This document shows positions 50,620 to 59,806 of a stretch of 64,000 nucleotides of DNA, piece after piece. The stretch comes from Crossiella sp. CA-258035 (GTDB lineage Bacteria > Actinomycetota > Actinomycetes > Mycobacteriales > Pseudonocardiaceae): positions 5,612,001 to 5,676,000 of the forward strand of contig NZ_CP116413.1 in NCBI RefSeq assembly GCF_030064675.1, given 5' to 3'. Every line of letters starts with the position of its first letter. Position 1 is the first letter of the stretch. The position numbers and the translations under genes are program-made. The notes under the pieces are model-generated. The model saw only the letters and a program-made list of their open reading frames with translations, searched no databases and had not been told where the DNA came from.

Positions 50620-51846
50620 ATGCGCGCGGAGTCCGGGGCCCGGTCACGGGAGCTGGCCAGTGGCACGCCGTGGCCGGCGGTGGGCACGGACCAGGACTGC
50701 GCCGCGCTGCGGGCGACCTCGCTGATGGTGCAGGGGCGGAACTGGGCCGACTCGGTCCGTTTCGCCGAGGTCGCGTTGAGCCAGCCGCCGTGCCGGGACG
50801 ACCCGGTCTGCGTGTGGCGGGCGCTGGTCACCCTGACCGCGGCCGGCGAGCTGACCGCGGCGGACGCGCGCTGCGCGCGGCTGGTCGAGGACGTCGATCC
50901 CCAGCTGGCCGGGACCGAGCACCGGCTGGCCATGATGCTGCGGGTGCGTGCCCGGATCGCGGTGCAGCGCGGGGACCTGGCCGGCGCGCGAGCGACGCTG
51001 GAGGAGCTGCTCACGGTGCCGGCGCCGCGGCCGGTGCGGCTGGTGTCGGCGGGGTGGCTGGCCGAGGTGCTGGTGGGTATGGACGCGGTGGACCAGGCAG
51101 CGGCGTTGCTGGCCCGGCACGACTTCGACGCGGCGGTGCAGTGGCGGGCGCCCTGCCGGCCGATGCTGCTGGCCGCGCGGGGCGAGGTGCGGGTGGCGGC
51201 CGGGCAGGCGCAGGCCGGGTTGCGGGACCACCTGGCCAGCGGGCGGGGCTTCCTGGCGCAGCGGGTGACGAACCCGGCGATCGCGCCCTGGCGCGGGCGG
51301 GCGGCGCTGGCCGCGATGACCGTCCGGCGCGAGGACCTGGCCGTTGACCTCGCCGAGCAGGAGCTGGCCGCGGCGCAGCGGTGGGGTGAACCGAGGGTGC
51401 TGGGCGCGGCGCTGGCCACGGTGGCGGTGGTGCGCGGCGGGGACGAGGTCGAGCAGCTGAGCGAGGCGGCCGACCTGCTGGAGGTGGCGCGGGCCCGGCG
51501 GGAGCTGAGCCTGGTGCGCTACCAGCTGGGGGTTCGGCTGGCCGCGCGCAACGAGTTGTCAGCGGCGCGGAGCAGTCTGAGCGCGGCGCGGGCGCTGGCC
51601 GAGCGGGTCGGCGATCCGCGGGGTCAGCGGGCCGCCGAAGCGGCCCTGCGCGGGCTCGGCGGGCCGACCGAAGCCCTGACCGGCAAGGAAGAGCAGGTGG
51701 CCAGGCTGGCGCGGGCCGGGCTCGGCAACCGGGAGATCGCGGACCGGCTGGCGGTGTCGGTGCGCACGGTGGAGCTGCGCCTGTCCAGCGCCTATCGCAA
51801 GCTCGGCATCGCCGGGCGGGACGGGCTGCGCACGGCGTTGCGGTAG
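50620..51846 (+). CDS. LuxR-type regulator without ATPase domain (half-LAL), copy 1
   Basis: 408 residues: a long helical, TPR-like N-terminal part (e.g. DLAGARATLEELL, DAVDQAAALLARHDF) and a C-terminal LuxR helix-turn-helix (LTGKEEQVARLARAGLGNREIADRLAVSVRTVELRLSSAYRKLGI). It resembles the C-terminal half of LAL proteins but begins without the P-loop module. ATG 50620 is the start. It has a clear paralogue at 52611 in the same direction, with one unknown gene between. Confidence 0.87.
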   Translation: MRAESGARSRELASGTPWPAVGTDQDCAALRATSLMVQGRNWADSVRFAEVALSQPPCRDDPVCVWRALVTLTAAGELTAADARCARLVEDVDPQLAGTEHRLAMMLRVRARIAVQRGDLAGARATLEELLTVPAPRPVRLVSAGWLAEVLVGMDAVDQAAALLARHDFDAAVQWRAPCRPMLLAARGEVRVAAGQAQAGLRDHLASGRGFLAQRVTNPAIAPWRGRAALAAMTVRREDLAVDLAEQELAAAQRWGEPRVLGAALATVAVVRGGDEVEQLSEAADLLEVARARRELSLVRYQLGVRLAARNELSAARSSLSAARALAERVGDPRGQRAAEAALRGLGGPTEALTGKEEQVARLARAGLGNREIADRLAVSVRTVELRLSSAYRKLGIAGRDGLRTALR

Positions 51847-52056
51847 TTGCGGTCGGACCGAAGGGTCATTGTGACCCAGGTCACATGGATGACATGTGGC
51901 CCAGTGCCGCTCTGGGTAACTGTGGCCATGATCCCCATCCTCGTCCGGGTGGCCGTTTCCCGCTGTGGTGAAGAACTTCCTGGACTGGCACGTGCTGCCG
52001 TGGCGTTGCGCGAGGCCCGGACCGTTCGCCCGTACGTCAGCTGACGGGAGCCAGTA
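51847..52056 (+). promoter_or_regulatory. Control region with a CRP-type site
   Basis: 210 bp before the unknown gene at 52057. It contains TGTGA-CCCAGG-TCACA at 51870-51885, which agrees with the CRP/GlxR consensus (TGTGA, 6 bp, TCACA) with a 7-2-7 palindrome. A 38-codon frame at 51928-52044 ends before the next gene; I find no support that it is translated. Confidence 0.65.
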
Positions 52057-52575
52057 ATGATCATCTACGACATCGGCGCCAAGTCCGTGCAGGTCGAGCT
52101 GGCGCACACCGGCGGCGACTGGCAGCGCGCCGCGGTGGCCGCCTGGGTCAGCCGGTGGCGGCGGCAGCAGTGGCCGGCGGACCTGCTGGGGGTGGCCTGT
52201 CTGCCCAGTGTGGACGGTGCCTCGGTGCTGACCTGGAGCCAGTGGGCCACCGACGCCGAGCCCTGGTCGCTGTGGGGCCTGGACGGGCCGCCCGGCTACT
52301 CCTCCGGGCCGCGCACCTACCACCGACTGGGCCGGATCGGCGCGCGGTCGGCCAGCCCTGGTTACTTCGGCCTCACCGGCCTCGGCAACCTGGGCCAGGC
52401 CAGGGACTGGCTGGACGCGCTGCCCGCGCGGCCGAAGGCGGTGGCCGGTGAGCTCTACTTCCGGGAGGACGGCCGGGCCTTCCTCGGCCTGTCCGGCTGG
52501 CGCGAGCCGGTGGCCGACGGCTTCCGGGTGCACACCGCGCTCAGCGCGCCGGTTTCCGTCGGCCACCGGTCTTGA
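52057..52575 (+). CDS. Unknown protein, possibly ABM-like
   Basis: 172 residues. It has a stretch LLGVACLPSVDGASVLTWSQWATDAEPW that resembles the beta-strand and W-x-x pattern of antibiotic-biosynthesis-monooxygenase (ABM) domains, and EDGRAFLGLSGW further on, suggesting two such halves. I cannot assign the family with certainty. ATG 52057 has GGGAG 9 nt upstream. It lies between the two half-LAL regulators and may be their target. Confidence 0.6.
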   Translation: MIIYDIGAKSVQVELAHTGGDWQRAAVAAWVSRWRRQQWPADLLGVACLPSVDGASVLTWSQWATDAEPWSLWGLDGPPGYSSGPRTYHRLGRIGARSASPGYFGLTGLGNLGQARDWLDALPARPKAVAGELYFREDGRAFLGLSGWREPVADGFRVHTALSAPVSVGHRS

Positions 52576-52610
52576 GCAGGCCCGGCACCTCGTGTGAGGA
52601 TCATCGGACC

Positions 52611-53915
52611 ATGCTGGAGGAATGGGTCGAGTCCGCGCGAGCGCTCCGGCTGCGCCTGGTGGAGGGCGGCCGGTGGGCCGAGGCCGACCGGGTGGTGGCC
52701 GAGGCCCTCGGCCAGGCCGTCGGCGTGCCCTCGACCACCGGGCCCGCGCTGGCCGGACTGTCCTATGTGGCCGGTGGGCCCCGGCCGGGCGCGGCGCGCT
52801 GCCCGGACCGGCCGGATCCGGTGCCGCCGGAACGCGATCTGGCCATGCGGGCCATCCTGCTGACCAACCGCGGCGTGGACCGGGCGGGTAGCGTCGAGCT
52901 GGCCGAGCGGGTGCTGGACTCGGCGGCGTGGACCGAGGCGGGCTGCTTCTGGTACTCGGTGCTGGCGCTGGCCTATGCCGGTGAGCTGACCGCCGCGCAG
53001 GCGCACTGCGCGCGGGCCGCGGCCACCGAGGGCTGGGCGCGGTCGGCGCGGCAGCGGGACGCGCTGACCCTGTTGCGGGCCCGGCTGGCCACCTGGGCCG
53101 GGCAACCGCGGCAAGCGGTCGAGGAGCTGGAGTCGCTGCTGGCGCGCGGGGTCTACCCGCAGTTCGCCGGGCTGGGCGTGGCCTGGCTGGCCGCCGCGCT
53201 GGTCGACCTCGGCGAGCTGGACCGGGCCAGGGATTTGTTCCGCGAGCACGACCTGGACGGCGCGCTGGACACCGCGCCCGACCGCGCCGAGCTGCTCGCC
53301 GCCAGGGGCGCGCTGCACCGGGCGGAGGGCCAATTCCTGTTGGGCTATCAGGACTTCCTGGCCTGCGGCCGGGAGCTGGACGGCTGGGCGGTGGCCAACC
53401 CGGCGGTGCTGCCCTGGCGGTCCCAGGCCGCGCTGTGCGCGCACGCGCTGCAACGCGGCCCGCTGGCTGCCTCGCTGGCCAGGGCCGAACTGGTGGCGGC
53501 CCGCCGCTGGGGCGCGCCGCGGCCGATCGGGCGGGCGCTGCACGCGGCGGGCTGGGACTCCGCCGCGCAGCTCACCGAGGCCGCGGCACTGGTGCACGGC
53601 GCGGAGCTCGTGCAGGTGCGGCATGACCTGGGGCTGCTGCTGGCCGCGCGTGGGCAGCAACTGGCCGCCGAGGAGGCCTTCGCCGCCGCGCGGGAGGCCG
53701 CGGCGCTGGTCGGCAACACCCGCTGGGCCGCGCGCGCCGCGCCGCCGCCGTTGACCAGCCAGGAGGGCCGGATCGCCGCCCTGGTGCGGGCCGGGCTGAG
53801 CAACAAGGAGATCGCGGCCCGGCTCGGCGTGGTGGTGCGCACCGTGGAGCTGCACCTGTCCCAGGTCTACCGCAAGCTCGGGGTGTCCGGGCGGTCCGGG
53901 CTGATCCGCGGCTAG
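52611..53915 (+). CDS. LuxR-type regulator without ATPase domain (half-LAL), copy 2
   Basis: 434 residues, paralogous to 50620: TPR-like helical N-terminus (ALTLLRARLATWAGQPRQAVEELESLLARG) and the LuxR helix-turn-helix LTSQEGRIAALVRAGLSNKEIAARLGVVVRTVELHLSQVYRKLGV at the end. ATG 52611 with GAGGA 10 nt upstream is chosen; TTG 52572 overlaps the previous stop and is an alternative. The 3' end overlaps the convergent antiporter gene by 4 bp. Confidence 0.86.
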   Translation: MLEEWVESARALRLRLVEGGRWAEADRVVAEALGQAVGVPSTTGPALAGLSYVAGGPRPGAARCPDRPDPVPPERDLAMRAILLTNRGVDRAGSVELAERVLDSAAWTEAGCFWYSVLALAYAGELTAAQAHCARAAATEGWARSARQRDALTLLRARLATWAGQPRQAVEELESLLARGVYPQFAGLGVAWLAAALVDLGELDRARDLFREHDLDGALDTAPDRAELLAARGALHRAEGQFLLGYQDFLACGRELDGWAVANPAVLPWRSQAALCAHALQRGPLAASLARAELVAARRWGAPRPIGRALHAAGWDSAAQLTEAAALVHGAELVQVRHDLGLLLAARGQQLAAEEAFAAAREAAALVGNTRWAARAAPPPLTSQEGRIAALVRAGLSNKEIAARLGVVVRTVELHLSQVYRKLGVSGRSGLIRG

Positions 53916-55489
53916 CGCGCCGCCTGCGCCGCGGCCTCTTCCAGGTCGAGGCGTTCCAGCTCGCCGCGCACGATGTCATCCGGCAGCTCCCCCGCCTTGC
54001 GCGCCCGGACCAGCGCGGTCCGCTGCGCGGCCAGCATCCGTTGCCGCACGGTGAGCAGCAGGCCGCGTTCGGCCGGGGACATCCGGGTCTCGTCGGACTC
54101 CTTGCTGGCCGCCAGCGCGGCGGTGAACCGCTCCCGCAACCGCCCGAACGCCTCGGGGTCCGCGCCCTCCGGCGGGGTGCTCAGGGCCTGTTTGGCCGCC
54201 GCCCTGGTGACCTCCCTGGCCTTGGCCGCGCCCAGTTCCGCGCGCCGCTGTTCCTCGGGGGCCTCCAGGCGCAGCCAGCGGATCAGCGGTGGCAGCGTGG
54301 GGCCCTGGATCAGCAGGGTGCCGACCGCGACCACGAACGCCAGCGCCTGGATCAGGTCCCGGCCGGGCATGGTGGCGGGCACCCCGGCCGCGGCGGCCAT
54401 GGTGACCACGCCGCGCATGCCGGTCCAGGAGATCACCGCCATGTACTGCCACGGCAGCTGTTCCCGGACCCGGCGGCGTCTCCCGCGCGGCAGGCTCCCG
54501 GCCATCCGGCCGCGGAGCAGGCCGCGGCCGTAGGTGAGGAAGATCCAGACCGGGCGCACCAGCAGCACCGTGCCGAGCACCGCCGCCGCGCCGAGGACGA
54601 AGGCGGGCCAGGAGATCCCGGTCGCGGCGAGCCCGGCGAAGACGAACTTGCACTGCAAACCCATGTAGGCGAAGACGAATGCCTCCAGCAGCACGTCCAG
54701 GCTGTGCCAGACCTGCCTGCCCTGCAACCGGGTGGCGAAGGAGGCGCGGGCGTCGTTGTGCCCCAAGGTGATCCCGGCCGCGACCACCGCGAGCACCCCG
54801 GAGGCGTGCACCTGTTCGGCCAGCAGGTAGGCGGCGAAGGGCACGATCAGCCCGAGCGCGGTCTCCAGCCCGCTGTCCCGCAGCCGGGACCGGATCCCGT
54901 GCACCACCAGGGCCAGCGCCAGTCCAATGAGGACACCGGCCAGCACGCCGTAGCCGAAGAGCAGGAACGGGTTGCCGAACAGGGTGTCCCTGCCGGTGGC
55001 CGCGGCCACCGCGAGGGTGAACAGGGTCAGCGCGGCCGCGTCGTTGACCAGGCTCTCCCCGGTCAGGATGGCCATCAACCGCTTGGGTAGCCCCAGTTTC
55101 CGGCCCACCGCCAGCGCGGCCACCGCATCCGGCGGGGCCACCACCGCGCCCAGCAGCAGCGCGGGCACCAGCGCCAGTCCGGGCACCGCCCAGGCCGCGA
55201 CCAGGCCGGTGACCGCGGCGGAGACCAGCACCATGCCCACCCCGAGGGACAGGATCGAGCGCAGGTTGCGGGCCAGGCTGACGAAGGAGAAGTCCAGCGC
55301 CGCGGAGTACAGCAGCGGCGGCAGCACCACGGTCAGGATCAGCTCCGGCGCCAGCTCGAACCGCGGCAGGCCGGGGATGAAGGAGACCGCGGCCGCGATC
55401 ACCACCACGACCAGCGCGGGTTGCAGGCCCTTGCGACTGGCCAGCGCGGTGACCCCGATCGCGCCGACGACCACCAGCAGCAGCTGCAC
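53912..55489 (-). CDS. Na+/H+ antiporter (CPA1/NhaP type)
   Basis: 525 residues with about twelve membrane helices: LPRFELAPELILTVVLPPLLYSAALDF, VAPPDAVAALAVG, the ion-site pattern LTGESLVNDAAALTLF, and a long cytoplasmic helical tail of about 110 residues (RRAELGAAKAREVTRAAAK). The ND pair in SLVNDA is the CPA1 hallmark. It exchanges Na+ for H+ and maintains pH. GTG 55489 is chosen because GGAGGT lies 5 nt upstream (minus strand 55500-55495). Confidence 0.9.
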   Translation of the reverse strand: MQLLLVVVGAIGVTALASRKGLQPALVVVVIAAAVSFIPGLPRFELAPELILTVVLPPLLYSAALDFSFVSLARNLRSILSLGVGMVLVSAAVTGLVAAWAVPGLALVPALLLGAVVAPPDAVAALAVGRKLGLPKRLMAILTGESLVNDAAALTLFTLAVAAATGRDTLFGNPFLLFGYGVLAGVLIGLALALVVHGIRSRLRDSGLETALGLIVPFAAYLLAEQVHASGVLAVVAAGITLGHNDARASFATRLQGRQVWHSLDVLLEAFVFAYMGLQCKFVFAGLAATGISWPAFVLGAAAVLGTVLLVRPVWIFLTYGRGLLRGRMAGSLPRGRRRRVREQLPWQYMAVISWTGMRGVVTMAAAAGVPATMPGRDLIQALAFVVAVGTLLIQGPTLPPLIRWLRLEAPEEQRRAELGAAKAREVTRAAAKQALSTPPEGADPEAFGRLRERFTAALAASKESDETRMSPAERGLLLTVRQRMLAAQRTALVRARKAGELPDDIVRGELERLDLEEAAAQAAR

Positions 55490-55561
55490 CGCCCACCTCC
55501 ACCGCCTCGGTGAGCCGCACGGTAACCGAGCAGGCCGGACCCCGCTGGCCACGCTGGGCCG

Positions 55562-55926
55562 GTGATCACCCGATCGGAACTGCTGGACCGGCTCGCCGAG
55601 CTGGTCGCCGGGCGGCGCCGGGTCGCGCTCACCGGACCGGACGCCGCGGGCAGGACCACCCTCGCCGCCGAGCTGGCCGCCCGGATCCCGTTGCGCCGGT
55701 TGAGCATCGACGACTTCCACCAGCCGGAGCAGGTGCGGCACCGGCGCTGACCCGCGATGTGGCGCTGTTCGGCTCGCGCGAACAGGTCCTCGAGCGCTAC
55801 ACCCACCGCTACCTGCCGGGCCAGCAGCTCTACCGCGAGGCCGCCCGGCCGGTGGAGACCGCCGATGTGCTGCTGGGCTACGAGGACCCGGCCGCCCCGG
55901 TGCTCCGCCGCTGGCCGGTGCCATAG
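55562..55926 (+). pseudogene. Uridine-kinase-like pseudogene with internal deletion
   Basis: An open frame from GTG 55562 encodes a P-loop start LTGPDAAGRTTLAAELA and LSIDDFHQPEQVRHRR, then stops at 55748-55750. The downstream frame (55747-55926) continues with DVALFGSREQVLERYTHRYLPGQQLYREAARPVETADVLLGYEDPAAP, the normal C-terminal part. The middle, about 80-90 residues with the YYxxxFD and FDGVFL regions of uridine kinase-like proteins, is missing, and the halves are out of frame. Probably a decayed nucleoside kinase. Confidence 0.85.
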
Positions 55927-56030
55927 ACCGGGGCAATAGATAGGTACCCCTACGGATCCCCGCCCTGATTGTCCGGCTCACACCGCTGGCTGATCGTGAC
56001 TTCCGCAACTCCCCCTGCGAAGGAGTCACG

Positions 56031-57833
56031 ATGCGACAAGGAAATCGGGCGGCGGTCCTGACCGCACTCGGCGCGTTGTTAGCGCTGGGCGCGGCCGCCG
56101 CGCCTGCCACGGCCGCACCGGCCGAGGGCACGATCCGGGCCACGCCGGATGCGGTGGCGGGCAGCTACATCGTGGTGCTCAAGGACGGTCCGGCCGCGGC
56201 TGACGCGCTGACCGGCCAGTACGGCGGGCGGGTCACCGCCAGCTACGGCGCGGCCCTGCACGGCTTCGCCGCGAGCATGAGCGAGAGCCAGGCCAGGCGG
56301 CTGGCCGCGGACCCCCGGGTGGACTACGTGACCCAGGACGGGTTCGCGCGGGCCACCGACACCCAGAACGACCCGGAATGGGGCCTGGACCGCACCGACC
56401 AGCGGGACCTGCCGCTGGACCAGAAGTACAGCTACGCCAACGACGGCAGCGCGGTCACCGCGTACGTCCTGGACACCGGCATCCGCAACTCGCACCAGGA
56501 GTTCGGCGGCCGGGCCAGGAGCGGCTACGACTTCATCGACAACGACGCCGACGCCGCGGACTGCCACGGGCACGGCACGCACGTGGCCGGCACGGTCGGC
56601 GGCAGCCGGTACGGTCTGGCCAAGAAGGTCAACCTGGTCGGTGTGCGGGTGCTGAACTGCCAGGCCACCGGACAGTGGTCGCAGATCATCGCCGGCATCG
56701 ACTGGGTGGCCAAGAACGCGAAGAAGCCCGCGGTGGCCAACATGAGCCTGGGCGGCAACGGGTCCAACCAGGCCCTGGAAGACGCCGTGCGCAAGGCCAT
56801 CAACTCCGGCGTGACCTTCGTGCTGGCCGCGGGCAACTCCGGTCAGGACGCCTGCGGGTTCACCCCGGCGCGGGTGGCCGAGGCGGTGACCGTGGGCGCG
56901 ACCATGTCCAGTGACAAGCGGGCGGACTGGCCGCAGTTCAACGCCTCCTCCAACTGGGGCTCCTGCCTGGACATCTGGGCCCCGGGCACGGACACCGTCT
57001 CGGCGGGGCACACCAGCGACACCGGCACCAAGTCGATGAGCGGCACCTCGATGGCCGCCCCGCACGTGGCGGGCGTGGCCGCGCTGTACCTCAACGAGAA
57101 CCCCTCGGCGACCAACCAGCAGGTGCGCGACGCGCTGGTGAACAACTCCACCCCGAACAAGCTCGGCGACATCAAGCAGGGCTCGCCGAACCGGTTGCTG
57201 TACAGCGGTTTCATCGGCGGCACCCCGGTCACCAACGACTTCTCGGTGGCGGTGGACCCGGCCTCGGTGACCGTGGCCGAGCCGGGCGGTTCGGCCGAGG
57301 CGACGGTGGCGACCAAGGTGGTCAAGGGCCAGGCCGAGCCGGTGGAGCTGACCGCCAGCGGCCTGCCCTCGGGTGCGACCGCGACCTTCTCCCCCGCTTC
57401 GGTGACCGCGGGCGAGAGCGCCAAGCTGACCGTCGCGACCACCACCGGCACGCCGCAGGGCAGCTACCAGGTCACGGTCTCCGGCAAGTCGAAGTCGGCC
57501 ACCCGCACCGCGACCGTGTCGCTGACCGTGGGCAAGCCGGGCGGCTCCCCGCTCGCCGTTTCGCTGTCCCCCGCCTCGGGCAGCGCGCGGCCGGGTGGCT
57601 TCCTGCAGACCAGGATCAGCGTGACCGGCGGCAGCGCGACGCTGTCCGCCAGTGGCGCGCCCTCGGGCACCAGCGTGCACTTCTCCCCGGCGCAGGTCTC
57701 CGACGGCGGCACCTCGACCGCGTTCATCTGGGTCGGCTTCAACACCGCGCCCGGTAGCTACAAGATCAGCATCACCGCGACCGGCGGTGACAAGACCGGC
57801 AGCGGCGAGTTCACCTTGAACGTCACCCGCTGA
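56031..57833 (+). CDS. Secreted subtilisin-like serine protease (S8, proteinase-K group)
   Basis: 600 residues: signal peptide (VLTALGALLALGAAAAPATA), inhibitor I9 prodomain (GSYIVVLKDGPAAADAL...ALHGFAASMSE), then the peptidase domain with Asp in YVLDTGI, His in HGHGTHVAG, oxyanion Asn in LAAGNSG and Ser in SGTSMAAPH. Two Ig-like beta domains follow (from about residue 400), probably for substrate or wall binding. Cysteine pairs match proteinase K-type enzymes. Codon 17 is TTA (56079-56081). It is secreted and followed by a strong terminator. Confidence 0.95.
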   Translation: MRQGNRAAVLTALGALLALGAAAAPATAAPAEGTIRATPDAVAGSYIVVLKDGPAAADALTGQYGGRVTASYGAALHGFAASMSESQARRLAADPRVDYVTQDGFARATDTQNDPEWGLDRTDQRDLPLDQKYSYANDGSAVTAYVLDTGIRNSHQEFGGRARSGYDFIDNDADAADCHGHGTHVAGTVGGSRYGLAKKVNLVGVRVLNCQATGQWSQIIAGIDWVAKNAKKPAVANMSLGGNGSNQALEDAVRKAINSGVTFVLAAGNSGQDACGFTPARVAEAVTVGATMSSDKRADWPQFNASSNWGSCLDIWAPGTDTVSAGHTSDTGTKSMSGTSMAAPHVAGVAALYLNENPSATNQQVRDALVNNSTPNKLGDIKQGSPNRLLYSGFIGGTPVTNDFSVAVDPASVTVAEPGGSAEATVATKVVKGQAEPVELTASGLPSGATATFSPASVTAGESAKLTVATTTGTPQGSYQVTVSGKSKSATRTATVSLTVGKPGGSPLAVSLSPASGSARPGGFLQTRISVTGGSATLSASGAPSGTSVHFSPAQVSDGGTSTAFIWVGFNTAPGSYKISITATGGDKTGSGEFTLNVTR

Positions 57834-57838
57834 CCGGA

Positions 57839-57880
57839 TCCGGCGAGGGCTCCGCGCCGCGAGACGGAGCCCTCGCCGGA
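57839..57880 (+). terminator. Terminator after protease gene
   Basis: Perfect 16 bp stem TCCGGCGAGGGCTCCG (57839-57854) and complement (57865-57880), 10 nt loop. It ends just before the stop of the convergent metallo-hydrolase gene, so it may serve both strands. Confidence 0.87.
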
Positions 57881-57884
57881 CTTG

Positions 57885-58514
57885 TCAGTGCCCTCGGGTG
57901 ATCCACTCCTGCAAGTGGGGCGCCTCGGCCCTGATCGTGGTGCTGCCGCCGTGCCCGGTGTGCACGGTGGTGTCCAGCGGCAGGGTCAGCAACCGGTCCC
58001 TGATCGAGCCGATGATGGTGTCGAAGCTGCTGAACGAACGCCCGGTCGCGCCGGGACCACCCTGGAACAGCGTGTCGCCGGTGAACACCACGTCCAGCTC
58101 GGGCACGTGGAAGCAGCAGGCGCCCGGCGCGTGGCCGGGGGTGTGCAGCACGTGCACCGCGGTGCCGGCCACCTCGATCACCTGACCGTCCCGCAGCAGG
58201 TCGTCCGGCTTGCGGTCCGGATGGGTCAGCTGCCACACCGGCAGGTCGTCGGGGTGCAGCAGGATCGGCGCGCCGGTGGCCTCGGCGAGCTCGGGGGCGA
58301 AGCGGATGTGGTCGTCGTGGGCGTGCGTGGCCAGGATCGCGGCCACCCGCCGGTCGCCGACCAGTCGCCGGATCGCCTCGACGTCGTGCGGGGCGTCGAA
58401 GACCACGCACTCCGCCTCATCGCCGAGCACCCAGACGTTGTTGTCCACCTCGAAGGTCTGGCCGTCCAGGCTGAACGTGCCGGAGGTGACCGCGTGGTCG
58501 ATCCGGACGCCCAT
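57885..58514 (-). CDS. MBL-fold metallo-hydrolase, S-formylmycothiol hydrolase candidate
   Basis: 209 residues with the metallo-beta-lactamase zinc motif THAHDDH, the second His in HTPGHAPG, FTGDTLFQGGPG and the late TGHGGST. ATG 58514 overlaps the stop of the mscR-like gene (ATGA), so both are coupled. In mycothiol-using actinobacteria this gene pair handles formaldehyde: the dehydrogenase makes S-formylmycothiol and this hydrolase is thought to release formate. The substrate is inferred from context. Confidence 0.88.
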   Translation of the reverse strand: MGVRIDHAVTSGTFSLDGQTFEVDNNVWVLGDEAECVVFDAPHDVEAIRRLVGDRRVAAILATHAHDDHIRFAPELAEATGAPILLHPDDLPVWQLTHPDRKPDDLLRDGQVIEVAGTAVHVLHTPGHAPGACCFHVPELDVVFTGDTLFQGGPGATGRSFSSFDTIIGSIRDRLLTLPLDTTVHTGHGGSTTIRAEAPHLQEWITRGH

Positions 58515-59599
58515 CAGAAGACCACCACCGAGCGCAGCACGCCGCCGGTGTGCATCTTCTCGAACGCGCCCTCCACCCCGTCCAGCGGGATCTCCTCGGA
58601 GACGAAGGCGTCCAGGTCCAGGCGGCCCTGCCGGTACAGCTCGACCAGCATCGGGAAGTCCCGGCTGGGCAGGCAGTCGCCGTACCACGAGGACTTGAGC
58701 GCGCCGCCGCGGGAGAAGAAGTCGATCAGCGGCATCTCGATGGTCATCTCCGGGGTGGGCACGCCGACCAGCACCACGGTGCCCGCCAGGTCGCGGGCGT
58801 AGAAGGCCTGCTTCCAGGTCTCCGGGCGGCCGACCGCGTCGATCACCACGTCCGCGCCGTTGCCGCCGGTGAGGTCCTGGATCGCCTTGACCGGGTCGGT
58901 CTCCCGCGCGTTGACCACGTGGGTGGCGCCGAAGCCCTTGGCCACCTCCAGCTTCCCGGGGTCCACGTCCACCGCGATGATGGTGTGCGCCCCGGACAGC
59001 GCCGACCCGGCGATCGCGCCGTCGCCGACCCCGCCGCAGCCGATCACCGCCACCGAGTCGCCGCGCCCGACGCCGCCGGTGTTGATCGCCGCGCCGATGC
59101 CGGCCATCACCCCGCAGCCGAGCAGCCCGACCGCGGCCGCCCGCGCCTCCGGGTCGACCTTGGTGCACTGCCCGGCGGCGACCAGGGTCTTGTCCGCGAA
59201 CGCGCCGATGCCCAGCGCCGGGGTCAGCGGGGTGCCGTCGGTCAGCGTCATCGGCTGGGCCGCGTTGTGCGTGCTGAAGCAGTACCAGGGCCTGCCCCGG
59301 CGACAGGCGCGGCACTGACCACAGACCGCGCGCCAGTTCAGCACCACGAAGTCACCGGGCTCGACCTCGGTGACGCCCTCGCCGACCGCCTCCACCACGC
59401 CCGCGGCCTCGTGGCCGAGCAGGAACGGGAACTCGTCGTTGATCCCGCCCTGGCGGTAGTGCAGGTCGGTGTGGCAGACCCCGCAGGCCTGCACCTTGAC
59501 CACCGCCTCGCCAGGCCCCGGGTCCGGTACCACGATCGTCACCAGCTCGACGGGCGCGTTCTTGCTCCTGGCGATGACGCCACGGACCTCCTGAGCCAC
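58514..59599 (-). CDS. mscR: S-(hydroxymethyl)mycothiol dehydrogenase
   Basis: 361 residues, class III zinc alcohol dehydrogenase. The catalytic zinc ligands are Cys in ACGVCHTD and His-Glu in GHEAAG, the structural zinc lobe is [15 protein letters not shown], and the NAD site is [10 protein letters not shown]. Length and start ([19 protein letters not shown]) match the mycothiol-dependent formaldehyde dehydrogenase of actinobacteria rather than the glutathione form. It oxidises S-hydroxymethylmycothiol with NAD. Operon with the MBL-fold hydrolase. Confidence 0.9.
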   Translation of the reverse strand: MAQEVRGVIARSKNAPVELVTIVVPDPGPGEAVVKVQACGVCHTDLHYRQGGINDEFPFLLGHEAAGVVEAVGEGVTEVEPGDFVVLNWRAVCGQCRACRRGRPWYCFSTHNAAQPMTLTDGTPLTPALGIGAFADKTLVAAGQCTKVDPEARAAAVGLLGCGVMAGIGAAINTGGVGRGDSVAVIGCGGVGDGAIAGSALSGAHTIIAVDVDPGKLEVAKGFGATHVVNARETDPVKAIQDLTGGNGADVVIDAVGRPETWKQAFYARDLAGTVVLVGVPTPEMTIEMPLIDFFSRGGALKSSWYGDCLPSRDFPMLVELYRQGRLDLDAFVSEEIPLDGVEGAFEKMHTGGVLRSVVVF

Positions 59600-59696
59600 G
59601 GTGCTCTCCCTTCGTCCCCGGTCACGGTTGCAGACATGCGCATGATTCGCCACGCCTGGACTGGTGTCGTCAACCGAGTGGATCAATGCCCGACCG

Positions 59697-59732
59697 GGCG
59701 AAAAGCGCAACGTGCAGGCAAACGATTTCGCC
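59697..59732. promoter_or_regulatory. Possible LacI-type operator region
   Basis: Inverted arms GGCGAAA (59697-59703) and TTTCGCC (59726-59732), the right one overlapping the imperfect palindrome GGCAAACGATTTCGCC, in an AT-rich stretch 75-110 bp before the LacI gene. LacI regulators often bind their own promoter. This is a low-certainty call. Confidence 0.4.
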
Positions 59733-59806
59733 AAGATTCTTTCTTAATTTGCGGCGGGGTCAATAAGGTGTCCGCGGGGACAGCGCGCAGCAAGGGGTCA
59801 GACAAG

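Noticed and set aside
51928-52044. 38-codon frame before the unknown gene at 52057
   Set aside because: No ribosome site or recognisable peptide; could be chance.
57885-59599. Glutathione-type formaldehyde dehydrogenase
   Set aside because: Length, N-terminus and the paired MBL-fold hydrolase fit the mycothiol-dependent enzyme of actinobacteria better.
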